Source of the DNA: Yoonia maritima
GTDB lineage: Bacteria > Pseudomonadota > Alphaproteobacteria > Rhodobacterales > Rhodobacteraceae
Direction of reading: 5' to 3'
Assembly: GCF_002933395.1 (NCBI RefSeq)
Contig: NZ_PKFN01000008.1
Coordinates: 248,001 to 312,000 of the forward strand
Length of the DNA stretch: 64,000 nucleotides
A program made the translations under genes and the position numbers. The stretch's first letter is position 1. Every line of letters starts with the position of its first letter. Under the pieces are notes generated by a model. It was given only the letters and a program-made list of their open reading frames with translations, searched no databases and was not told where the DNA came from. This document shows positions 1 through 9,257 of the stretch, piece by piece.

Positions 1-30
1 CAAAACCGGAACATGCCGGTTAAGTAAATG

Positions 31-63
31 TTAACATCACCCCCGTTCAAGGGGTGATGTTAA
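31..63 (-). terminator. Hairpin downstream of betA, likely bet operon terminator
   Basis: A perfect 13-bp inverted repeat (TTAACATCACCCC, 7-base loop, GGGGTGATGTTAA) lies 6 bases beyond the betA stop codon. Read on the minus strand the stem is followed by only a short T-rich stretch (CATTTACTT), so it is an imperfect intrinsic terminator or a 3'-end stabilising hairpin. A smaller ACCGG/CCGGT stem lies just beyond at 5-20. Confidence 0.6.
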
Positions 64-69
64 TAAAGG

Positions 70-1728
70 TTAACGCTGTGATGTTTCCCAGTTCGGATTG
101 ATCCAAGGCTCATCGTTCACAGCTGGCAACGGGTTACGCTGCAAAATGTGGTCAGACACTTTTTCTCCGACCATAATGGAGGGCGCGTTCAGGTTCCCGT
201 TGGTAATACGCGGGAAGATCGAACTATCAGCAAGCCGCAGACCTTCTACTCCGATCACGCGGGCCTCTGGATCAACAACAGCCATTGGGTCATCAACCGC
301 GCCCATCTTGCAGGTACCACACGGGTGATAAGCACTTTCGGCATGTTCGCGGATAAAGTTATCCAACTCTTCGTCAGACTGCGCGGCTTCACCCGGTTGG
401 ATCTCATGACCACGATATTCGTCAAACGCGGCCTGTCCAAAGATTTCGCGGGTGAGGCGGATACACTTGCGGAAATCCTCCCAATCGGAAGGCTCGGACA
501 TATAGTTGAACTCAATCTTCGGATTATCGTTCGGATCGCTTGACCGCAGCGTGACCTGCCCGCGCGACTTCGACCGCATCGGGCCGACATGTGCTTGGAA
601 ACCATGCCCTTCTGGCGCGACCTTGCCGTCATAACTGACTGCAATCGGCAGGAAGTGGTACTGGATATCAGGGTAATCAACGCCCTTGTCAGAGCGAATA
701 AAGCCAGCGCTTTCAAACTGGTTCGAAGATCCCAAACCGGTTTTCCAAAGCAACCATTCCAGCCCGATCTTGGCCTTGCCACGCAGGTTCCAATAGGAAA
801 ACAGCGTGACAGGTTTTGTCGCGGCTTGTTGAATGTAAAGTTCAAGGTGGTCTTGCAGGTTTTGCCCCACGCCGGGACGGTCTGCGACCACGTCAATACC
901 GTGCTCGGCCAGATGTTCCGCTGGGCCAATGCCAGACAACATCAGCAATTTTGGTGAGTTTAGCGAAGACGCAGCAACGATGACTTCGACGTTGGCTTTG
1001 ATCACTTCGATCTTATTACCGCGGCTGACTTCGACACCAACAGCCTTGCCATTTTCGATCACGATACGACGTGCAAAGGCACGCGTGATGTTGCAGTTGG
1101 CGCGTTTCAATGCAGGGCGCAGATATGCGTTCGCTGCGGACCAACGGTAACCTTTATAAATCGTCGCATCAAAGGGGCCAAATCCCTCTTGCTGCTGACC
1201 GTTGTAATCGCCAGTCACAGGATAACCCGCCTCTTCGCCCGCTTTCACAAACGCGCGGGTCAGTGGGTTTTTGCGTGGGCCACGTGTGACATGGAGGGGG
1301 CCGTCGTTGCCGCGCCATGCAGGATCACCACCATGGCCGCCATCATGCCAATGTTCCATACGTTTGAAATAGGGCAGCACATCTGCATAGGACCAACCAT
1401 GCGCCCCGCTTTCGGCCCAGTGATCAAAATCACGCGCGTGACCGCGCACATAGATCATCCCGTTAATCGACGACGATCCCCCGATGACCTTGCCGCGTGG
1501 TGTGACCAGCGAGCGGCCACCTAGATGCGGTTCAGGTTCTGTTTTCAGTCCCCAATCATACATCTTCATGTTCATTGGATAAGACAGCGCCGCTGGCATC
1601 TGAATGAACGGACCACGATCTGAACCACCGTGTTCGATGATAAGCACATGCTTACCAGCTTCGGCCAGACGATACGCCATGGCACAACCGGCCGAACCGG
1701 CCCCAACAATTACATAATCTGCTTGCAT
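70..1728 (-). CDS. betA: Choline dehydrogenase (GMC oxidoreductase)
   Basis: FAD-dependent choline dehydrogenase that oxidises choline to betaine aldehyde, the first step of choline-to-glycine-betaine conversion; the enzyme is usually membrane-associated. The 552-residue product has the ADP-binding motif VIVGAGSAG at residues 6-14, the GMC-type segment [13 protein letters not shown] near residue 80, and the C-terminal HPCGTCKMG (catalytic His) and [10 protein letters not shown] blocks. Length is normal for BetA. The ATG overlaps the betB stop codon by one base (TAATG), so the two are translationally coupled as the last genes of a betI-betC-betB-betA operon. Other GMC alcohol dehydrogenases look similar, but the operon context makes BetA secure. 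Confidence 0.96.
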   Translation of the reverse strand: MQADYVIVGAGSAGCAMAYRLAEAGKHVLIIEHGGSDRGPFIQMPAALSYPMNMKMYDWGLKTEPEPHLGGRSLVTPRGKVIGGSSSINGMIYVRGHARDFDHWAESGAHGWSYADVLPYFKRMEHWHDGGHGGDPAWRGNDGPLHVTRGPRKNPLTRAFVKAGEEAGYPVTGDYNGQQQEGFGPFDATIYKGYRWSAANAYLRPALKRANCNITRAFARRIVIENGKAVGVEVSRGNKIEVIKANVEVIVAASSLNSPKLLMLSGIGPAEHLAEHGIDVVADRPGVGQNLQDHLELYIQQAATKPVTLFSYWNLRGKAKIGLEWLLWKTGLGSSNQFESAGFIRSDKGVDYPDIQYHFLPIAVSYDGKVAPEGHGFQAHVGPMRSKSRGQVTLRSSDPNDNPKIEFNYMSEPSDWEDFRKCIRLTREIFGQAAFDEYRGHEIQPGEAAQSDEELDNFIREHAESAYHPCGTCKMGAVDDPMAVVDPEARVIGVEGLRLADSSIFPRITNGNLNAPSIMVGEKVSDHILQRNPLPAVNDEPWINPNWETSQR

Positions 1729-3179
1729 TAGAACGGTGCCTCGACTTCGCCCATCGCCACATACACGCCTTTGATCTGGCTGTAATGTTCGATGGCCGCT
1801 TTTGAGTTTTCGCGCCCGACACCTGACATTTTCGACCCGCCAAATGGGGCCTCGACCGGTGCAAGGTTATAGGTGTTGATGTAGCATGTGCCTGCCTCAA
1901 AACCGGCGGCCATGCGATGCGCACGGGTTAGATCGGCGGTGAACACACCAGCGGCCAAGCCGAATTCGGTCGCATTGGCGCGCTCTAGAACTTCTTCTTC
2001 GGTATCGAAATCAAGCACGGACATCACCGGCCCAAAGATTTCATCGCGTGCGATGGTCATGCCGTCAGTGACGTCTGCGAATACTGTGGCTTCTAGGTAG
2101 AAACCTTCGCCATCCACACGTTTACCGCCCGTGACAAGCGTTGCACCTTCCTCATTGCCTTTGGCAATGAAGCCTTCAACAATGTCACGCTGGCGTTCGG
2201 ATACCATCGGGCCAAAATTCACCTCAGGATCTTGCGGATCACCCATTTTGATACCCGCAAGCCGTTCGGTCATACGTTTCAAAAACGCATCCTTGATGCC
2301 CTTTTGCACGAACACGCGTGTACCATTCGAACAGACCTGACCACTGGAATAGAAATTGCCAAGGATCGCGCCAGAAACGGCATTTTCGAGATCAGCATCG
2401 TCAAAGATAACCAATGGGGATTTGCCGCCCAACTCCATGGTCACATGGCGCATGCCTTCGGCAGCAGCGGCATAGACCTTGCGGCCCGTTGGCACGGAAC
2501 CGGTCAGTGAGACCTTATCGACACGCGGGTCGGTGATCAGCGATGCACCAACTGCGCCATAGCCTTGGATCACGTTATAGACGCCAGCGGGCGCGCCTGC
2601 CTCGACCATAATTTCTGCGACTTTCAGCGCGCAAAGCGGTGTCATTTCAGACGGTTTGAAAACCATCGCATTGCCACAAGCGAGCGCAGGCGCAGCTTTC
2701 CAACATGCGATCTGTGTGGGGTAGTTCCATGCGCCGATCCCAACACAAACGCCCAACGGTTCGCGGCGGGTGTAGACGAAATCTTCGCCCAATTGGATGT
2801 GTTCGCCCGTGATGCTAGCGGCCAACCCGCCGAAATATTCCAACGCATCGGCACCGGATGTGGCATCTGCAACAGAAGTTTCTTGATATGGTTTACCCGT
2901 GTCATAGGTTTCCAGCACTGAAAGTTCATGGTTGCGTTCGCGCATGATGTCAGCAGCTTTACGCAACACGCGACCACGGTCGGTCGCGGTCCAGCTGGCC
3001 CATTCTTTCTGCGCGCGTTTGGCTGATGCTAATGCTTGTTCAACAATCGCCGGGGTCGCGGCATGTAGGGTCGCGATGGATTTGCCCGTCGCGGGGTAAA
3101 TCACATCGATCACCTCGCCTGCGGTGTCTTCGACATATTGGCCATCGATAAAGTGGCTGGCGGTGGGTTGTGTGGTCAT
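1728..3179 (-). CDS. betB: Betaine aldehyde dehydrogenase
   Basis: NAD(P)-dependent aldehyde dehydrogenase that oxidises betaine aldehyde to glycine betaine. The product of about 483 residues shows the ALDH catalytic Glu motif ELGGKSPL and the catalytic Cys motif [10 protein letters not shown], plus the C-terminal [15 protein letters not shown] block. The frame stays open upstream to 3263, but the ATG at 3179 has a good GGAGG ribosome site 8 bases upstream and gives the usual BetB length; the longer form adds 28 residues of non-conserved sequence reaching into betC. It sits between betC (43-base gap) and betA (1-base overlap). Confidence 0.95.
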   Translation of the reverse strand: MTTQPTASHFIDGQYVEDTAGEVIDVIYPATGKSIATLHAATPAIVEQALASAKRAQKEWASWTATDRGRVLRKAADIMRERNHELSVLETYDTGKPYQETSVADATSGADALEYFGGLAASITGEHIQLGEDFVYTRREPLGVCVGIGAWNYPTQIACWKAAPALACGNAMVFKPSEMTPLCALKVAEIMVEAGAPAGVYNVIQGYGAVGASLITDPRVDKVSLTGSVPTGRKVYAAAAEGMRHVTMELGGKSPLVIFDDADLENAVSGAILGNFYSSGQVCSNGTRVFVQKGIKDAFLKRMTERLAGIKMGDPQDPEVNFGPMVSERQRDIVEGFIAKGNEEGATLVTGGKRVDGEGFYLEATVFADVTDGMTIARDEIFGPVMSVLDFDTEEEVLERANATEFGLAAGVFTADLTRAHRMAAGFEAGTCYINTYNLAPVEAPFGGSKMSGVGRENSKAAIEHYSQIKGVYVAMGEVEAPF

Positions 3180-3222
3180 GGCAGGTGCCTCCGGCGGGAG
3201 TATTTCAAACAAAGCGAGGGGT

Positions 3223-4731
3223 TTATTCGCCACGCGGGAAGCGTTGGCCGTCCTCAAGAACATTTAGGTCCATGTGATTGCGCATGTATCGCTCAGACGC
3301 TTTTTGTAACGGCTGGTAATCCCATGGGTAGTAATTACCGTTGCGCAGGGCCTCATAGACGACCCAGCGGCAGGCTTGTGAGTGGCGCACATCGGCGTCG
3401 AATTTGGCAAGGTCCCAACGGGCCTCGGATTTGGCGCGAAGCTGTGCGACTGTACCTTGGTGCGCAGGCACGTCGGCAAGGTTGGTAAGTTCTTGCGGAT
3501 CGGCGTCCATGTCGAACAACTGATCCGCATCTAGTGCGCAACGGTTATATTTCCATTTACCATAGCGCAGGGACACAAGCGGCGCATAGCTGCCTTCGGC
3601 GGCGTATTCCATTGCGACGGGTGTATCGCGTTCACCGCCCTGCCCCAGATGCACAAGGCTTTCGCCGCTGGTCCATGGCATGACTTCGGACATATCCACG
3701 CCCGCGATATCACAAAGCGTTGGTGTTACGTCGATGGTGCTCACGGGGGTTTCGATCAGCCCCGGCTTCATCTCCGGGCTAGCGATCATCAGCGGCACGC
3801 GCGCCGATCCATCAAAGAACGACATCTTGAACCACATGCCGCGTTCGCCCAGCATATCGCCGTGGTCGGACACGAACATGATCGTCGCCTCTTGCCGCGA
3901 ATCCTTTAGCGTTTGCAGGACTTCACCGATTTTATCGTCGAGATAGCTGATGTTCGCGAAATACGCCTGACGTGCCCGACGGACATGTTCGGGTGTGATG
4001 TCGAAATTCTTGGCATCCATCGCGTCATACAGGCGCTTGGAATGCGGATCGAGATCGTCATAAGCGATTTCACCGACTGTCGGATCAAGATGTTCGCAAT
4101 CGTTGTACAGGTCCCAGTATTTCTTGCGGGTCACATAGGGATCGTGCGGATGCGTAAAGCTGACGGTCAAGCACCAAGGGCGCGCGTCGTGGCCACGCGA
4201 CAGGTCATAGATTTTACGGGTCGCGTGATATGCGACCTCGTCATCATATTCCATCTGATTGGAAATTTCCGCGACACCTGCCCCGGTGACCGACCCCATG
4301 TTGTGATACCACCAGTCAATCCGTTCGCCGGGTTTACGGTAGTCAGGGGTCCAGCCGAAATCAGCTGGATAGATATCGGTGGTGAGCCGTTCTTCAAACC
4401 CATGCATTTGGTCGGGACCGACAAAATGCATTTTGCCCGATAGGCAAGTTTGGTATCCCGCCCGGCGCAAGTGGTGCGCATAGGTTGGGATGCTAGATGT
4501 AAATTCGGCAGCGTTGTCATAGACCCCGTTCCGGCTGGGCAACTGGCCAGACATGAACGCAGCACGCGCAGGTGCGCAGAGCGGTGACGCCGTATAGCTG
4601 TTCTTAAAACGCGTCGAACGCGCGGCCAACGCTTTGAGGTTTGGCGCATGTAGCCAATCAGCAGGGCCGTCTTCAAAGAGTGTTCCATTCAGTTGGTCCA
4701 CCATGATGATCAAGATATTTGGCTGGCTCAT
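3223..4731 (-). CDS. betC: Choline-sulfatase
   Basis: Hydrolyses choline-O-sulfate to choline and sulfate, letting the cell use this osmolyte as a betaine precursor. The 502-residue protein has the sulfatase formylglycine motif CAPAR with Cys at residue 52, the metal ligand Asp12 in the IIMVDQLNG block, and [13 protein letters not shown], the second metal-binding block. Its C-terminal part ([20 protein letters not shown]) is characteristic of choline-sulfatases rather than aryl sulfatases. Its ATG overlaps the betI stop by 4 bases (ATGA), which fixes the start. The placement betI-betC-betB-betA is the order known from rhizobia and roseobacters. Confidence 0.95.
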   Translation of the reverse strand: MSQPNILIIMVDQLNGTLFEDGPADWLHAPNLKALAARSTRFKNSYTASPLCAPARAAFMSGQLPSRNGVYDNAAEFTSSIPTYAHHLRRAGYQTCLSGKMHFVGPDQMHGFEERLTTDIYPADFGWTPDYRKPGERIDWWYHNMGSVTGAGVAEISNQMEYDDEVAYHATRKIYDLSRGHDARPWCLTVSFTHPHDPYVTRKKYWDLYNDCEHLDPTVGEIAYDDLDPHSKRLYDAMDAKNFDITPEHVRRARQAYFANISYLDDKIGEVLQTLKDSRQEATIMFVSDHGDMLGERGMWFKMSFFDGSARVPLMIASPEMKPGLIETPVSTIDVTPTLCDIAGVDMSEVMPWTSGESLVHLGQGGERDTPVAMEYAAEGSYAPLVSLRYGKWKYNRCALDADQLFDMDADPQELTNLADVPAHQGTVAQLRAKSEARWDLAKFDADVRHSQACRWVVYEALRNGNYYPWDYQPLQKASERYMRNHMDLNVLEDGQRFPRGE

Positions 4732-5309
4732 GTCGTTTCCCTTAGTTCGGCTTGCAACAAGGCAAGCACATGTTCTGCGGCATCCATGCCAGCGTCACCG
4801 TTTTGGTCGAGCCCGTGACGTAAATAAAGTCCATCGATCAGCCCAGCGATTCGCTCGGCGACGATGTCTGCACGATCACCAACAAGCGGACGAAGGTTAT
4901 AGACAAGATTACTATGTAATCGCCGTTGATAAATCATGAGCAGCCGCTGTGCTTCGGAGCTTGATTGCGCCAGCACATAAAAATTCAGCCATGCGGCAAT
5001 AACTTCGCGACGGAAATTCGAATTGGTAAAGCCTGCGCGGATAATTGCCTGCAATCGCGACACATTATCGTCTGCCATGGCTAATGCACCGCGTACTTCG
5101 GCACCGTAGACCGTCAGCGTATGTCGCATCGCGGCCAAGAAAATTTGGTCTTTGCCACCAAAATAGTGATGCGCCAAGGCAGATGACATACCGGCACGCT
5201 TAGCAATACGGCTAACCGTTATGTCCAGCGTCCCTGCGGCACCGATTTCGTCAATCGTCGCTTTCACTAGCGCGGCACGACGGATAGGTTCCATCCCAAG
5301 CTTTGGCAT
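4728..5309 (-). CDS. betI: TetR-family repressor BetI
   Basis: Choline-responsive repressor of the bet genes. The 193-residue protein has an N-terminal TetR helix-turn-helix (TLDITVSRIAKRAGMSSALAHHYFGGKDQIF, about residues 28-58, described here as that block) and a C-terminal ligand-binding half in which QNGDAGMDAAEHVLALL is a BetI-type ending. In other bacteria choline binding relieves repression. It is the first gene of the minus-strand operon and is divergent from choX, with a BetI-type palindrome between them at 5355-5368, so it probably controls both the catabolic genes and the transporter. Confidence 0.93.
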   Translation of the reverse strand: MPKLGMEPIRRAALVKATIDEIGAAGTLDITVSRIAKRAGMSSALAHHYFGGKDQIFLAAMRHTLTVYGAEVRGALAMADDNVSRLQAIIRAGFTNSNFRREVIAAWLNFYVLAQSSSEAQRLLMIYQRRLHSNLVYNLRPLVGDRADIVAERIAGLIDGLYLRHGLDQNGDAGMDAAEHVLALLQAELRETT

Positions 5310-5354
5310 CTAATTCTCACTGTGAGGTTGCCAAAGCAGACTAGATTGTTCTTT

Positions 5355-5368
5355 ATTGACTCGTCAAT
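5355..5368. promoter_or_regulatory. Probable BetI operator
   Basis: ATTGACTCGTCAAT is a perfect 6+2+6 inverted repeat (ATTGAC/GTCAAT) 46 bases upstream of the betI ATG and 33 bases upstream of the choX ATG. Known BetI sites have the form ATTGA...TCAAT. Its central position in the divergent promoter region suggests joint repression of betI-C-B-A and choXWV. Confidence 0.7.
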
Positions 5369-5400
5369 CAAGAAAAAGATCCAAAACTGGGAGCTATGAA

Positions 5401-6324
5401 ATGAAACTCAAATCAACTTTGTCCGTACTGGCGATCTGTGCTGCGGCACCTGCGCTAGCAGACTGCGACACAGTGCGCTTTTCCGACGTAGGTTGGACAG
5501 ACATCACTGCGACAACTGCGGCGACGTCTATTGTGCTTGAGGCACTGGGCTATGAGACAACAACGGACATCCTGTCTGTACCTGTCACATACGCATCAAT
5601 GGCCGAAGGCGACATCGATGTGTTCTTGGGCAACTGGATGCCGACAATGGAAGGCGACATCGCGACATACCGCGAAGCTGGTACAGTCGACACAGTGCGC
5701 ACAAACCTTGAAGGCGCGAAGTACACGCTGGCGACAAACGCTGCTGGTGTTGCTGCAGGAATCACTGACTTCGCATCTATTGCCCAAGCCAAAGACGCGC
5801 TGGACGGCAACATCTACGGCATCGAAGCAGGTAACGACGGCAACCGTCTGATCATGGACATGATCGATGCTGATGCGTTCGGCCTCGACGGTTTCGACGT
5901 TGTCGAGAGCTCTGAGCAAGGCATGCTGGCACAGGTTGAGCGCGCAAACGACCGTGACGAGCCTGTTGTATTCTTGGGCTGGGAACCACACCCAATGAAC
6001 GCAAACTACGAAATGACGTACCTGCCCGGTGGCGATGACTACTTTGGTCCGGACCTTGGTGGCGCGATCGTTGCGACTAACACACGTGCTGGCTATGTCG
6101 CTGAATGTGCGAACACAGGTAAGCTGCTGGAAAATCTTGAGTTCACGCTCGCTATGGAAAACGAAATCATGGGTGCGATCCTGAATGATAACGTTGATCC
6201 AGCAGACGCAGCCAAAGCATGGCTTGCTGGCAACGCTGACACATGGACACCATGGTTGGACGGCGTAACGACAATGGATGGCGGCGACGCGGTTGCTGCT
6301 GTGACAGCTGCACTGGCTGAATAA
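5401..6324 (+). CDS. choX: Choline ABC transporter substrate-binding protein
   Basis: Periplasmic choline-binding protein of an ABC importer. The start is ATG 5401, preceded by GGGAG; an upstream in-frame start would place 15 charged residues ahead of the signal peptide. The 307-residue precursor begins with a signal peptide (LSVLAICAAAPALA, cleavage before DCDTVRFSDV). GWTDITATTA, GDIDVFLGNWMPTM and FLGWEPHPMN are the aromatic/acidic stretches typical of OpuAC/ChoX proteins that cage quaternary ammonium groups. Next come a hairpin and then choW and choV. BetI probably regulates it through the palindrome at 5355-5368. Betaine or proline-betaine binding is the alternative. Confidence 0.92.
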   Translation: MKLKSTLSVLAICAAAPALADCDTVRFSDVGWTDITATTAATSIVLEALGYETTTDILSVPVTYASMAEGDIDVFLGNWMPTMEGDIATYREAGTVDTVRTNLEGAKYTLATNAAGVAAGITDFASIAQAKDALDGNIYGIEAGNDGNRLIMDMIDADAFGLDGFDVVESSEQGMLAQVERANDRDEPVVFLGWEPHPMNANYEMTYLPGGDDYFGPDLGGAIVATNTRAGYVAECANTGKLLENLEFTLAMENEIMGAILNDNVDPADAAKAWLAGNADTWTPWLDGVTTMDGGDAVAAVTAALAE

Positions 6325-6333
6325 AAACAGATT

Positions 6334-6361
6334 GGGGGGCCGCATGACGCGGTCCCCTTTT
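6334..6361 (+). terminator. Attenuating terminator between choX and choW
   Basis: A GC-rich stem (GGGGGGCCGC, ATGAC loop, GCGGTCCCC, one G-T pair) is followed by TTTT, starting 9 bases after the choX stop. Such partial terminators after a binding-protein gene commonly let the binding protein be made in excess over the permease and ATPase. Inference from structure and position only. Confidence 0.72.
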
Positions 6362-6380
6362 CATTACGACTAAAGGGACG

Positions 6381-7217
6381 ATGATGGACTGGCTAACAGA
6401 ACATAAAATACCAGTCGGAGACTGGGCCGAGACCGCGGTGGACTGGCTCAAGACCTATGGGCGCGCATTTTTCGACACGCTAAGCGACGGATTGGATTGG
6501 ATGATCGACGGGATCGTCTGGTGCTTGCAAACGCCGCCGATGTTTTTGATTATTGCCCTATTCATTGCCCTGACTTGGGTTCTGCAACGCTCTTGGAAAG
6601 TATGCGTGTTGGTGCTGCTTTGCCTACTTTTCGTTGTGAACCAAGGATACTGGGAAGAAACGACTGACAGCCTTGCGCTGGTGCTATCGTCGTGTGTGGT
6701 TTGCATGGGGCTAGGCGTGCCGCTGGGAATCTTCTTTGCGCACCGCCCAAAGCTGTACCAAACATTTAGCCCGATCTTGGACTTGATGCAGACGCTGCCT
6801 GCCTTTGTATATCTAATCCCTGCAATCGTATTTTTCGGACTTGGGATGGTGCCGGGCCTCTTTGCGACGGTGATCTTCGTGCTGCCCGCACCTATTCGTC
6901 TGACATATCTGGGCGTGTCCAACACCCCGACCCCGCTGCTAGAGGCCGCTGAATCTTTCGGTGCAACAGCCTCGCAGCGGTTATGGAAAGTCGAACTGCC
7001 CTATGCATTCCCGCAAATCATGGCGGGCCTTAATCAGGTCATCATGCTATCACTGTCGATGGTTGTGATCTCGGCCTATGTGGGTGCAAACGGGTTGGGT
7101 AAGCCTGTCGTGCAGGCCTTGGGGCGCAACGACCCCGGCCTAGGATTTGAATCTGGATTTGTCATCGTGGCCGTCGCAATCATGCTGGACCGGATGCTGC
7201 GGGTGAACACAAAATGA
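6381..7217 (+). CDS. choW: Choline ABC transporter permease
   Basis: Inner-membrane permease of the choline importer, of the ProW/OpuAB type. The 278-residue protein has an amphipathic N-terminus followed by about six hydrophobic segments, and the EAA loop AAESFGATASQRLWKVELPY (near residue 190), which contacts the ATPase. The start ATG 6381 (of ATG ATG) has AAAGGGA just upstream. Its 3' end overlaps choV by 4 bases (ATGA). Confidence 0.92.
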   Translation: MMDWLTEHKIPVGDWAETAVDWLKTYGRAFFDTLSDGLDWMIDGIVWCLQTPPMFLIIALFIALTWVLQRSWKVCVLVLLCLLFVVNQGYWEETTDSLALVLSSCVVCMGLGVPLGIFFAHRPKLYQTFSPILDLMQTLPAFVYLIPAIVFFGLGMVPGLFATVIFVLPAPIRLTYLGVSNTPTPLLEAAESFGATASQRLWKVELPYAFPQIMAGLNQVIMLSLSMVVISAYVGANGLGKPVVQALGRNDPGLGFESGFVIVAVAIMLDRMLRVNTK

Positions 7218-8233
7218 GTGCTGTAGAATTTGATAACGTCTCGATCGTATTCGGGAACAAACCACTGACCGCCTTGCCGCTTATGGATGAAGGACAGGAA
7301 CGCGAAGAAATTCGTGGGGCCACTGACCAAATCCTTGGCGTGCATAACTGTTCGCTGAACGTCGAAGAAGGCGAGATCCTTGTGCTGATGGGGCTATCTG
7401 GGTCGGGCAAATCGACATTGCTACGGTCGGTCAACGGGCTGAATCCCGTCGTGCGCGGTGATGTTCGGATAAAGACCTCGCAAGGCATGACATCCGTCAC
7501 CAACGCCGACAAAAAGACACTGCGCGAATTGCGCTTGCATGATGTCGCGATGGTGTTTCAACAGTTTGGCCTGCTGCCGTGGCGCACTGTGCGCGACAAC
7601 GTCGGGCTTGGTCTTGAACTGGCTGGCATGGACAAGGCGGCGCGCAACAAGCGCGTGATCGAAGAATTGTCATTGGTTGGGCTTGCTGATCGTGCGGATG
7701 CGCTGGTGGGTGAATTGTCCGGCGGCATGCAGCAACGCGTGGGACTTGCCCGTGCATTCGCGACTGATGCCCCAATCCTTCTGATGGACGAACCGTTCTC
7801 GGCGCTTGATCCGCTGATCCGCACCAAATTGCAGGACGAACTTTTGGACCTGCAAAAGGAACGCAACCGCACCATCATCTTTGTGAGCCACGATTTGGAC
7901 GAGGCGTTCAAAATCGGCAACCGCATCGCAATTATGGAAGGTGGCCGGATCGTACAATGCGGCACGCCGCGTGATATCTTTACGAATCCAGTGAACGACT
8001 ATGTGGCTGAATTCGTCGCGCATATGAACCCGCTAGGTGTTCTTACAGCGCGTGATGTGATGACCGATGGCACCTGTGATGGGCCAGAGATCGACGTTGA
8101 AACGCCTGTGAATGACATCATTTCACAGATCGAAACCGAAGCATTGCAAGTCACCCAAAACGGTGCACCAGTTGGTCAGATCACGCAAAGTTCGCTTCTT
8201 GCGCGGCTCGCGCCGACAACACCAACTGAATAA
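7214..8233 (+). CDS. choV: Choline ABC transporter ATP-binding protein
   Basis: ATPase subunit that powers ChoXWV. The 339-residue protein has Walker A GLSGSGKST, Q-loop VFQQFGLLPW, signature LSGGMQQRVGLARA, Walker B ILLMDEPFSALD and the switch His in VSHDLDEA. After the ATPase core it carries a short C-terminal region resembling one degenerate CBS repeat (DVMTDGT ... APVGQITQSSLL), as in ProV/ChoV proteins. An N-terminal extension of about 40 residues precedes the nucleotide-binding fold, also usual for this family. ATGA overlap with choW indicates coupled translation. Confidence 0.93.
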   Translation: MSAVEFDNVSIVFGNKPLTALPLMDEGQEREEIRGATDQILGVHNCSLNVEEGEILVLMGLSGSGKSTLLRSVNGLNPVVRGDVRIKTSQGMTSVTNADKKTLRELRLHDVAMVFQQFGLLPWRTVRDNVGLGLELAGMDKAARNKRVIEELSLVGLADRADALVGELSGGMQQRVGLARAFATDAPILLMDEPFSALDPLIRTKLQDELLDLQKERNRTIIFVSHDLDEAFKIGNRIAIMEGGRIVQCGTPRDIFTNPVNDYVAEFVAHMNPLGVLTARDVMTDGTCDGPEIDVETPVNDIISQIETEALQVTQNGAPVGQITQSSLLARLAPTTPTE

Positions 8234-8239
8234 AACAAC

Positions 8240-8277
8240 CCCCGCCGGTCACACCTTTGTGGCTGTGACCGGCGGGG
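8240..8277. terminator. Bidirectional hairpin between choV and a DMT permease gene
   Basis: A perfect 14-bp stem (CCCCGCCGGTCACA / TGTGACCGGCGGGG, 10-base loop) starts 6 bases after the choV stop. The right arm and loop lie inside the last codons of the convergent permease gene (stop at 8249-8251), so one structure can serve both transcripts. There is no strong T-run on the plus side. Confidence 0.6.
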
Positions 8278-9151
8278 TAATCTGACGACGCGCGACGGCT
8301 TCGCGCCAAGTGATAAAGCTGACCGACGCCATAATCACAGCGCCACCAAAAATAACCCAGCCGTCAACGCCTTCGCCAAACACCACGGCCCCTAATAGCA
8401 CCGCCCAGACAAGTTGCAGGAATGTGACAGGCTGAGTCACCGTCAGCGGTGCGGCGGCAAAGGCCAGCGTCATCGTATAGTGGCCAGCAGTCGCGAAACA
8501 GGCCACCAAGAATAGCCACCCTAATTGCGGCAGTGTCGGGGTCACCCAAACCGCTATCGCGGCTGGGGCAAGGCCGATGGTGACTGTGATAGACAGCATA
8601 CCAACGACCACAGGGGCAGAGACTTCACCAGACAATTGCTTTGCGATCAGATAGCCGATGGCGAAACACACGGCAGTCCCCAACATCGCAATATGGCCGG
8701 GTTCGATTTCTTTGACGCCCGGTCGTAGGATAATGACCGCCCCGATCAAAGCAACGATCACAGCAGCCAGCCTCCGCGGCGGCAAACGTTCCCCCAAGAA
8801 CAACGCGGCACCAATCGAAACATAGACAGGAGAAAGGTAGTTCATCGCCGTGACCTCGGCGATGGGAATGCGCGCCATCGCAAAGAACCAAAGGATCACA
8901 GCGACTGTATGAACGACGCCTCGAAAAGCAAAAAGCTTAATCTGGCGTTTCGTTAGATGCGCGTCCAATATCGGCTTGATCATAGGGGTCAGAAATACGA
9001 TCCCAAGTAGATAGCGCAAAAATGCGGCCTGTGCGGCGGGCACCCCGTTACCAACATGTTTCACAACAGCAGTTACGCAGACGAACATCACGCCTGTGAC
9101 GACCATCCAGCCGACCCCAGTAATGGGTCGGGATTGTTTTTGATTATCCAT
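8249..9151 (-). CDS. DMT superfamily (EamA) transporter
   Basis: Inner-membrane drug/metabolite transporter of about 300 residues with two EamA repeats and roughly ten hydrophobic segments. Recognisable EamA features include AMARIPIAEVTAMNYLSPVY near residue 95 and the matching second-repeat block. The substrate cannot be read from the sequence; relatives export amino acids, purines or other metabolites. I chose ATG 9151; a TTG two codons earlier (9157) is equally possible, and neither has a clear ribosome site. It is convergent with choV and divergent from the phosphoesterase gene, with a 24-bp palindrome in the shared upstream region. Confidence 0.85.
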   Translation of the reverse strand: MDNQKQSRPITGVGWMVVTGVMFVCVTAVVKHVGNGVPAAQAAFLRYLLGIVFLTPMIKPILDAHLTKRQIKLFAFRGVVHTVAVILWFFAMARIPIAEVTAMNYLSPVYVSIGAALFLGERLPPRRLAAVIVALIGAVIILRPGVKEIEPGHIAMLGTAVCFAIGYLIAKQLSGEVSAPVVVGMLSITVTIGLAPAAIAVWVTPTLPQLGWLFLVACFATAGHYTMTLAFAAAPLTVTQPVTFLQLVWAVLLGAVVFGEGVDGWVIFGGAVIMASVSFITWREAVARRQITPPVTATKV

Positions 9152-9197
9152 GGCCAAATCGTCGCACCCCGACCTAGAATTGGCAAGCAGGGGGCGC

Positions 9198-9221
9198 GAT
9201 GATTTTTAGCTAAAAATCATC
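9198..9221. repeat. 24-bp perfect AT-rich palindrome
   Basis: Arms GATGATTTTTAG and CTAAAAATCATC meet without a loop, in the divergent region between the DMT permease and the phosphoesterase gene. The core TTTAGCTAAA recurs in a second intergenic palindrome at 59751-59772. It could be an operator, a transcription stop or a dispersed element. Confidence 0.7.
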
Positions 9222-9257
9222 TGGTAGAAGCCGCGCAGGCAGCATAACACAGTGTCC

